From Alkanindiges sp. (lineage in GTDB: Bacteria > Pseudomonadota > Gammaproteobacteria > Pseudomonadales > Moraxellaceae), in contig JASLIR010000088.1 of NCBI GenBank assembly GCA_030152125.1, positions 1 through 6,605 of the forward strand: a stretch of 6,605 nt of DNA, in the 5' to 3' direction. The notes below the pieces were generated by a model that saw only the letters and a list, made by a program, of their open reading frames with translations, searched no databases and was not told the origin of the DNA. The position numbers and the translations under genes are program-made. Of the stretch, positions 1 to 4,831 are shown one piece after another; position 1 is the first letter of the stretch, and every line of letters begins with the position of its first letter.

Positions 1-2
1 AA

Positions 3-881
3 GACTTTACTGACAAGGTCATTGAATGGCATTACCCCGACTGTCTGCAAGAAGAAAATCCTGTGCTGTCCTTTGCCGAAGAAGTGATTGACCGTACTGC
101 TAAAACCATTGCCGACTGGCAGTTATTTGGATTTGCCCACGGTGTAATGAATACAGATAACCTGTCCATTACCGGCAGTACGCTGGATTTTGGCCCGTAT
201 GGCTTTCTGGAGCGCTTTAATCCAGCGTGGATTAATAATCACTCGGACCATAGTGGCCGCTATACCTACCAGAACCAGCCCAGCATGGCGCACTGGAACT
301 TATGGGTGTGGCTAGGACAATTGTTGCCACTTGGTGTAAGCAAGGAAGACTTGCAGGCTGCCCTGGCTCACTTTGAACCGGCTTTCCTGCATTACTATGG
401 CTTAGGCATGGCCAAAAAACTGGGCTTGCCAGCAGAGCATGCTGATACCTTTAATCTTGGTATGGACTTCCTGCGCATCCTGCAACAGGAAAAACTGGAC
501 TATAGCGGCAGCTTCCTGCGCTTAACGCATGAGTCAGACTGGCAAGGCCTGCGTGATGATTGTATCTACGCCGATCAGTTTGATGCCTTTATCGCTAAAT
601 ACCAGCAAGCCATGCAACAAACGCGACAACAGGCAGGGCAAGATATAAATGCTGACCAGCGCTTACAGCAAATGCAGCAAGCCAACCCGGTATATATCCT
701 GCGTAACCATATGGCACAACAAGCCATTGAGCAGGCGGAACAAGGTGATTTTAGCGAAGTTGAGCGCTTGTTTAACCTACTGGCTACGCCCTATGACAAA
801 CAACCCACACGCGAAAAAGCCACTGACCTTGCCCCACTGGCAGGTGATCAGGCAGAGGTATCGGTGAGCTGTTCGTCCTGA
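3..881 (+). CDS. selO: Protein adenylyltransferase SelO (YdiU family), 5'-truncated
   Basis: This is the C-terminal 292 residues of a SelO pseudokinase, which transfers AMP from ATP to Ser/Thr/Tyr of target proteins. The frame is open to the left edge, so the start is outside the window; E. coli SelO has 478 residues and this fragment begins near its residue 200. Visible hallmarks are HGVMNTDN (from base 138), whose Asp (156-158) and Asn (159-161) match the E. coli active-site D246 and N247, then LDFGP with metal-binding Asp at 186-188 (E. coli D256), then NHSDHSGRY and NQP. The protein ends in SCSS, the typical bacterial counterpart of the Cys-Sec-Ser end of eukaryotic SelO. The terminal Cys (870-872) is kept. 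The position of its E. coli disulfide partner C272 is Asn (234-236), in WINNHSDH where E. coli has FICNHSDH. The gene lies 31 bases before the next co-directional gene, so an operon is likely. The family call is very secure; the E. coli comparison is from memory. Confidence 0.96.
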   Translation, partial: DFTDKVIEWHYPDCLQEENPVLSFAEEVIDRTAKTIADWQLFGFAHGVMNTDNLSITGSTLDFGPYGFLERFNPAWINNHSDHSGRYTYQNQPSMAHWNLWVWLGQLLPLGVSKEDLQAALAHFEPAFLHYYGLGMAKKLGLPAEHADTFNLGMDFLRILQQEKLDYSGSFLRLTHESDWQGLRDDCIYADQFDAFIAKYQQAMQQTRQQAGQDINADQRLQQMQQANPVYILRNHMAQQAIEQAEQGDFSEVERLFNLLATPYDKQPTREKATDLAPLAGDQAEVSVSCSS

Positions 882-912
882 CCTGGTTTAAGACAGATTT
901 AAAAGGAAGCGT

Positions 913-1521
913 ATGCTAAAAAAATGGCTTGCTGGTTTTGCGATTGTACTGCTTGTCGCCTTGTTACTGGGTTTATATCAGTTCCGTGCCTATCTGCCTG
1001 CAAGCCAGCCCGATGTATTGATTAGCCAAACCTCTATTGGTCAATCGGTTAGCCAGCCTAATGATCATTCACATCTAGCGCAATTATCGGTGACTAAAAT
1101 TAAAGTCTACAAAGCGCAGCGTTATCTTGATTTACTGCATGAAGACCAGGTGATCCGGCGCTACCCGATACGCTTGGGCTTTGATCCACTTGGACATAAG
1201 GCAGTAGAGGGTGATGGCAAAACCCCGGAAGGTATTTACCAGATTGACTGGCGCAATGCCAACAGCAGTTTTTATAAATCACTGCACATTTCTTACCCCA
1301 ACCAGCAGGATACGCAGCATGCACAGCAATTAGGTGCCAGTGCAGGCGGTGATATAATGATTCACGGATCAGCACCAAAACTGGGGGCACAGGGCCAGCC
1401 CCTGTATCACTATATGCCTCGCAATGACTGGACTTTAGGTTGTATCGCCGTGAGTAATGCGGCAATGGATGAAATATGGCTGTTGGTGAAGGACCGCACG
1501 ACCATTGAAATTATGCCTTAA
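913..1521 (+). CDS. YafK-like L,D-transpeptidase/YkuD-fold periplasmic protein
   Basis: This 202-residue protein has a basic N-terminus and one hydrophobic segment at about residues 4-22. No clear Ala-x-Ala cleavage site follows, so it is probably a signal anchor, though a signal peptide is possible. The YkuD catalytic fold spans about residues 61-200: VEGDGKTPEGIY at 98-109, the catalytic His in IMIHG (H151), and the nucleophile Cys in DWTLGCIAVSN (C177). The DWTxGCIAV form, without the usual His-Gly-Cys-Ile/Val-Arg, is what I associate with the YafK branch (COG3034). That branch includes E. coli DpaA/YafK, which cleaves the bond between Braun lipoprotein and peptidoglycan. Whether this protein makes or cuts crosslinks cannot be told from sequence. 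ATG 913 follows AAGGAAG (903-909) at suitable spacing and begins just upstream of the membrane segment. It probably shares a transcript with selO and is convergent with the two-component operon. Confidence 0.9.
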   Translation: MLKKWLAGFAIVLLVALLLGLYQFRAYLPASQPDVLISQTSIGQSVSQPNDHSHLAQLSVTKIKVYKAQRYLDLLHEDQVIRRYPIRLGFDPLGHKAVEGDGKTPEGIYQIDWRNANSSFYKSLHISYPNQQDTQHAQQLGASAGGDIMIHGSAPKLGAQGQPLYHYMPRNDWTLGCIAVSNAAMDEIWLLVKDRTTIEIMP

Positions 1522-1533
1522 ATAAAAATAAAA

Positions 1534-1558
1534 AAGGCATCCTGTTTTAGGATGCCTT
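1534..1558 (-). terminator. Rho-independent terminator of the two-component operon
   Basis: A perfect 10-bp stem (1534-1543 paired with 1549-1558, AAGGCATCCT/AGGATGCCTT) encloses a 5-base loop. Read on the minus strand, the hairpin is followed by a T-rich run, the complement of the A-rich bases 1521-1533. It therefore terminates the minus-strand kinase-regulator transcript 33 bases after the regulator stop. On the plus strand the hairpin is followed by GTAGGAAAG with no T-tract, so stopping of the L,D-transpeptidase transcript here would be weaker. Confidence 0.85.
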
Positions 1559-1590
1559 GTAGGAAAGACCAAATTTACGGTTAAAAGCAA

Positions 1591-2271
1591 TCAGTCATTT
1601 TCATAATCAAAACGATAACCTACACCATATACCGAATGAATCCACTCATGCTTGGTGCCGGTTTCTGCTACATCACTGATCTTGCGGCGCAGGTTCTTAA
1701 TGTGGCTGTCAATCACGCGGTCAGTAACTTCAAAACTTTCCGGGTTCAGATGATCCAGCAACTGCGGACGTGAAAAAATCTGCCCTGCATGCTTTAAAAA
1801 CAGTGCCAGCAAACGGAACTCTGTTGGTGTCAAAGTTAATGCTTTATGCTTATACCAGATACGCTGCTGGTTTTCGTCAATCTTGAACAGGCCTTTTTGC
1901 GCCGGCTGGTTTTGTACACGGCGTAATACGGCTTGCACACGCGCCACCAGCTCACGTGGGCTAAACGGCTTGCACACATAATCATCCGCTCCCAGCTTTA
2001 AGCCTAGCAGGCGGTCAATTTCCTCGGTTAATGCCGTGACCATAATAATCGGCACTTCAGAAAACTCGCGGATCTTGCGGCATACACCCAAGCCATCCAT
2101 TTTTGGCAGCATCAGGTCCAGCACTACCAGACTGGGTACATCAGCCTGAACCGCTTGCAGACCCGCCACACCGTCATGGTAAACATCTACTTCGTAGTCT
2201 GCCTGCAGCAAATAGTCCTTAACCAGATCTGCCAACTCTTTTTCATCTTCAATAATGACGATTCTAGCCAT
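1591..2271 (-). CDS. baeR: OmpR-family response regulator, BaeR-like
   Basis: This is a 226-residue DNA-binding response regulator. The receiver domain (about 1-118) has acidic-pocket residues E8/D9, phospho-acceptor D52 in [10 protein letters not shown], switch T79 and K101 in CKPFSPRE. The winged-helix DNA-binding domain (about 128-223) contains [32 protein letters not shown] and the terminal VYGVGYRF. The stretch [25 protein letters not shown] closely follows E. coli BaeR ([24 protein letters not shown]), as does [15 protein letters not shown]. E. coli BaeR controls envelope-stress and efflux genes (spy, mdtABCD); the targets here are unknown and no pump gene is in view. The start ATG has AGGA at 2281-2284 nine bases upstream and gives the usual N-terminus without the short extension of E. 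coli BaeR. The gene lies 41 bases after the kinase stop, in kinase-then-regulator order as in E. coli baeSR. Confidence 0.93.
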   Translation of the reverse strand: [226 protein letters not shown]

Positions 2272-2312
2272 TAAATTTAATCCTATTCATTCATATCTAT
2301 GACAGTCAATTC

Positions 2313-3941
2313 TTAACTTTGCAGCAAATTTTTAACTGAATCATTCGTTAAAGGTAAACGTAAGATTACGCGCAGACCGCCTAAAGGGGAATGTAAAAAC
2401 TGTAACGAACCACCGTGAATCTCCACAATCTGCTTGGAAAGTGCCAGACCCAGTCCGGTTCCACCAGTAGCACGCGTACGCGAATGGTCCACCCGGTAAA
2501 AACGCTCACCCAGCTGTTGCAGGGCTTCTTCCGGCACATTGGGATAACTGTCATCCACGTATAATGCCCAAAACTCCTGCTCCATGTGCACACTGATATT
2601 CACTTGCCCATTTTCATCGGTATAGCGCCAGCTATTTTCCAGCAGGTTGGCCACCACCTGGCGGAAACGGTCCGGGTCTATCTGCAAGGTCAGTTCCTGC
2701 TTTGGTGCAATGGCTTTTAGGGTAATCTGCTTGGCAGCAAATTTTTCCCTAAAGCTATCCAGCTCCTGCGCCACTACCAGCCATGGGTTAGCATTCAGGA
2801 AATTGCAATTTAATTGCCCCACATCGGCTTTTGCCAGCTCATTTAAATCTTCAACCAGTTTTTTCAGGGTTAGTACCTGACGCTGCATGGCTTCAAAATG
2901 CACCGGGGAAGGTTTACGCACACCGTCCTGCAAGGCCTCAATTTGTACCTGCAACACACTAATTGGCGTCCGCAGCTCATGCGAGGTGTCGGCGACCCAC
3001 TGCTTACGTGATTGCTCATGCTGATGCAAAATATGCGAGAGACGATTAATAGCAGCCGCCAGATCACCCAGCTCATCACGCCTTACGGTTTCTATATGCT
3101 GCTGGTAATTACCCTTGGTCAGCTCCGATGCTGCCAGTAACAAGGCCTGAATCGGCTTACGGAAATGCGCCGCCAGCAACATGGAAACAAGACCACTGAC
3201 AATCAGGCATACAAAATAAATCCAGCCCAGATAGCGGCTTTGCGCCTTAAAAAAGCTAATGGACAAGGAATCATCCGGAGCTTCAGCAGGCTTTAAGGCC
3301 AGATAACCAATCACCTTACCGTTAATCATGATTTGTCGGGTAGGCAGCTTTTCCGAAGTACGAATACCCGCTACATACTGATAAGCGGCATCGTACAGCA
3401 CCAGGCGCTGGCCCATGCCCAGGCGATCCTGAAACGGGAAGAATGGACGCTGGTCCGGAGGCGGCATTGGCCCACCCTCACGGTCATAATCAGGCGGCTT
3501 GTGTCCTTCTCTTGCATCCCCGCCAATTAAAAGAGGCAGCTTAAATTCCCGGCCCTCAAGGGCAGCCTGGCTTTGTAACTGGCTAATACGGGCCTTTTCC
3601 ATTTCCTGCATTTTGGTGCGCATAATTTCACGCAGCACTTTTTCATGCTGCCGGTGCAACCAGCGTTTTTCAAAGCCTTCATCCACTTCCTGGCCTTTTT
3701 TGCGGATACGCTGACGATCAGCATCCAGTGCCGCTGGCCAGCTTCCGTGCTGCTCATACAGGGTGACCAGACGTTCCATTAAAGTGTCCAGGCGCTGCAT
3801 TTCCAGCTCGGCCACATAGCGCGAAAAGCCTTTTTGCATGCCTAGCTGCAGTAAGGCCAAACCGGCAAAAGTAATAATCAGCGTGGAAAGCAGCACGGCA
3901 AAAAACAGCTGTGTGGCTATCGGAGCCCGGAATTTATGCAA
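2313..3941 (-). CDS. baeS: BaeS-like sensor histidine kinase
   Basis: This is the membrane sensor kinase partner of the downstream regulator. With the TTG start at 3941 it has 542 residues: TM1 about 13-34, periplasmic sensor 35-238, TM2 about 239-258, HAMP about 259-311, HisKA with H321 in SHELRTP, then HATPase with N-box NLLENSWRY (N436), G1-type DDSYPNVP (D464), FYRVDHSRTR and G2 GGTGLGLAL (493-501). DGVRK, NLLENS and RYTD match E. coli BaeS. The frame opens further up to GTG 4037, with an ATG at 4004. I chose TTG because GGTGGA (3948-3953) lies six bases before it and MHKFRAPIATQLFF resembles the start of BaeS (MKFWRPGITGKLF); the upstream extension is Cys-rich, unlike the family. The sensor is about 200 residues and the protein clearly longer than E. 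coli BaeS (467). It has a charged helical stretch (about 71-133) and a Pro-rich stretch (about 148-171). The stimulus is unknown. Function is very secure, the start moderate. Confidence 0.92.
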   Translation of the reverse strand: MHKFRAPIATQLFFAVLLSTLIITFAGLALLQLGMQKGFSRYVAELEMQRLDTLMERLVTLYEQHGSWPAALDADRQRIRKKGQEVDEGFEKRWLHRQHEKVLREIMRTKMQEMEKARISQLQSQAALEGREFKLPLLIGGDAREGHKPPDYDREGGPMPPPDQRPFFPFQDRLGMGQRLVLYDAAYQYVAGIRTSEKLPTRQIMINGKVIGYLALKPAEAPDDSLSISFFKAQSRYLGWIYFVCLIVSGLVSMLLAAHFRKPIQALLLAASELTKGNYQQHIETVRRDELGDLAAAINRLSHILHQHEQSRKQWVADTSHELRTPISVLQVQIEALQDGVRKPSPVHFEAMQRQVLTLKKLVEDLNELAKADVGQLNCNFLNANPWLVVAQELDSFREKFAAKQITLKAIAPKQELTLQIDPDRFRQVVANLLENSWRYTDENGQVNISVHMEQEFWALYVDDSYPNVPEEALQQLGERFYRVDHSRTRATGGTGLGLALSKQIVEIHGGSLQFLHSPLGGLRVILRLPLTNDSVKNLLQS

Positions 3942-3947
3942 AATGAA

Positions 3948-3953
3948 TCCACC
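3948..3953 (-). promoter_or_regulatory. Ribosome binding site supporting TTG start of the kinase
   Basis: GGTGGA on the minus strand lies six bases before TTG 3941. The upstream candidates ATG 4004 and GTG 4037 have no comparable purine-rich site at proper spacing. This favours a non-ATG start for the kinase. Confidence 0.5.
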
Positions 3954-4023
3954 AAAACTTACAACTACGCAACCTTGCCGCGATTTGCCACAACATGCAA
4001 GCATGGCAGGTCCATTATTTCTA

Positions 4024-4063
4024 CAACATAGTTTCACATGATTTCATATCATTAGGCATCATT
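4024..4063 (-). promoter_or_regulatory. Array of four hexamers at 10-bp period upstream of the kinase operon
   Basis: Read on the minus strand, AATGAT (4063-4058), AATGAT (4053-4048), AATCAT (4043-4038) and AACTAT (4033-4028) begin exactly 10 bases apart. All share AA at the start and AT at the end. OmpR-family regulators commonly bind direct repeats with one-helical-turn spacing, so an autoregulatory site for the BaeR-like protein is a reasonable inference. The array ends about 85 bases before TTG 3941. It does not obviously match the E. coli BaeR box I remember, and in AT-rich DNA the weaker two copies could be chance. Confidence 0.3.
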
Positions 4064-4239
4064 TCGCCTCGCCTCTTAAGCTGGGAATAGTGACAACATA
4101 TCCTGATGGTTATATCCGATCCAGCGAAAGACCAACTAACAGCGCATTATTGCCCTCACGCTCTTCATGCCCATTTCTGGCATAAATTTCATTGTCATAA
4201 ACCAGCATACGTGCGGGTAACTGCCTGTAATAAAAAAAT

Positions 4240-4395
4240 ATGGGAGAAGGAATTACAATTACCGTACAAAATGGCCCGCAAATTCAGGGCAATTGTGAAG
4301 TGTCCTTTAGGCCAGATTGTCCTGAGCATGCCAAACAGGCCATCGCTACACCTGAAATCCGTTTTATCCCACAAAAAGGAGTTTTAGACTGTTAA
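4240..4395 (+). CDS. Possible small protein of 51 residues, unknown function
   Basis: ATG 4240 to TAA 4395 encodes 51 residues of balanced composition, beginning MGEGITITVQNG and ending IPQKGVLDC, with three Cys (residues 19, 27, 51). There is no hydrophobic segment, signal peptide or recognised motif. An in-frame TAA sits nine bases upstream, so ATG is the only sensible start. No Shine-Dalgarno site precedes it; the purine-rich GGAGAAGGA lies just inside the frame. A TGTAAT hexamer (4226-4231) would put a transcript start almost on the ATG, which would make the message leaderless, but no good -35 accompanies it. A weak terminator-like hairpin lies 70 bases after the stop. It could equally be a chance frame; I do not recognise it. 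Confidence 0.22.
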   Translation: MGEGITITVQNGPQIQGNCEVSFRPDCPEHAKQAIATPEIRFIPQKGVLDC

Positions 4396-4465
4396 TCGTA
4401 TTTTCCCAACAGACTAAAAACGCTATCAGTGGTCCGGGAAACATCCATCCAGATGGTTATTTGAC

Positions 4466-4489
4466 CAGCTTAAGCGCTGTTTTTGTTTT
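4466..4489 (+). terminator. Weak terminator-like hairpin
   Basis: CAGC (4466-4469) can pair with GCTG (4476-4479) across a 6-base loop, followed by TTTTT, G and TTTT to 4489. The stem is only four base pairs, so termination is uncertain. No well-supported plus-strand gene lies upstream; the only candidate is the doubtful 51-codon ORF. Confidence 0.2.
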
Positions 4490-4573
4490 AAAGTGCCATT
4501 GCATATTCCTGATAAACATTTTTTAACAAGTTTATTCGGCGTTTTATCAGATTCACATTACCACTCAGGCACT

Positions 4574-4596
4574 AACAAATATTTGTTTTAAAACAA
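4574..4596. promoter_or_regulatory. Two overlapping perfect 14-bp palindromes
   Basis: AACAAATATTTGTT (4574-4587) and TTGTTTTAAAACAA (4583-4596) are each perfect palindromes and share five bases. Their centres are nine bases apart, so two dimers could bind side by side on nearly the same face of DNA. They lie about 135 bases upstream of the predicted dehydrogenase promoter. The neighbourhood is AT-rich, which raises the chance rate, and I cannot assign a regulator. Confidence 0.3.
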
Positions 4597-4643
4597 TAAA
4601 AGATATTTTTTCCACATACAGGAATAAAAAGCAGACATCCCTC

Positions 4644-4657
4644 TGACTATACAGTCA
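4644..4657. promoter_or_regulatory. Inverted repeat, possible operator
   Basis: TGACT-ATAC-AGTCA is an inverted repeat with two 5-bp arms and a 4-base centre, about 74 bases upstream of the predicted -35 of the dehydrogenase promoter. The size suits a dimeric helix-turn-helix repressor of the sort that controls fatty-acid genes, but the sequence is not one I can match to FadR or PsrA. It has no T-tract, so it is not a terminator. Confidence 0.25.
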
Positions 4658-4730
4658 CAAAATCTAATGCTTGAATACTATGAATTTTACCGGGACTTGC
4701 TCAAACTTACGCCCGTCAAAACCTGTTATC

Positions 4731-4759
4731 TTCACATGGCCTTCGCGATTATTTATCTT
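4731..4759 (+). promoter_or_regulatory. Candidate sigma70 promoter of the acyl-CoA dehydrogenase
   Basis: TTCACA (4731-4736, five of six matches to TTGACA) and TATCTT (4754-4759, four of six to TATAAT) are separated by 17 bases. Transcription would start near 4766 and give a leader of about 65 bases. The leader contains a small inverted repeat, CAAAG (4798-4802) and CTTTG (4807-4811), directly before the ribosome binding site. This is the best-spaced pair I found near the gene. Confidence 0.4.
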
Positions 4760-4818
4760 ATAAATCATTCGTCAACACCATGTAAATGTGATTGATCCAA
4801 AGCAAACTTTGCGCTTTT

Positions 4819-4824
4819 GAGGAA
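4819..4824 (+). promoter_or_regulatory. Ribosome binding site of the acyl-CoA dehydrogenase
   Basis: GAGGAA lies seven bases before ATG 4832, a strong and well-spaced Shine-Dalgarno site that fixes the start of the dehydrogenase. Confidence 0.85.
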
Positions 4825-4831
4825 ATAAACC

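Larger units (their letters stand above)
3942..4831. other. Long AT-rich divergent intergenic region
   Basis: About 890 bases separate the probable kinase start from the acyl-CoA dehydrogenase start, which diverge from here. No confident protein gene was found on either strand. The region contains the periodic hexamers near the kinase, one possible short ORF (4240-4395), a weak hairpin with a T-tract (4466-4489), overlapping palindromes (4574-4596), an inverted repeat (4644-4657) and a likely promoter (4731-4759). The section from about 4480 to 4620 is especially AT-rich. Bases 4110-4208 on the minus strand also encode a 32-codon protein-like frame without a ribosome binding site. The spacer is long enough for a small RNA, but nothing identifies one. 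Confidence 0.6.

Noticed and set aside
1100..1465. A 121-codon minus-strand ORF inside the L,D-transpeptidase gene
   Set aside because: It is antisense to a gene with clear catalytic motifs, and its own translation has no domain.
1534..1558. Efficient bidirectional terminator for both convergent operons
   Set aside because: Only the minus-strand reading has a T-rich tail; the plus-strand side is followed by GTAGGAAAG, so strong termination in that direction is not supported.
4106..4387. A 93-codon plus-strand ORF in the divergent spacer
   Set aside because: It has no ribosome binding site, a His/Lys/Cys-rich composition without domain features, and overlaps the more protein-like 51-codon frame.
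4446..4457. Small hairpin CCATC-CA-GATGG
   Set aside because: The loop is too small for the full stem and there is no adjacent T-tract or conserved context, so it was not called as a terminator or operator.
4667..4795. A 42-codon plus-strand ORF just before the dehydrogenase
   Set aside because: It has no ribosome site and covers the best promoter candidate, so it is more likely chance.
4787..4802. TGTGA half-site near the dehydrogenase as a CRP site
   Set aside because: The matching TCACA half at proper spacing is absent, and the position lies downstream of the predicted transcription start.
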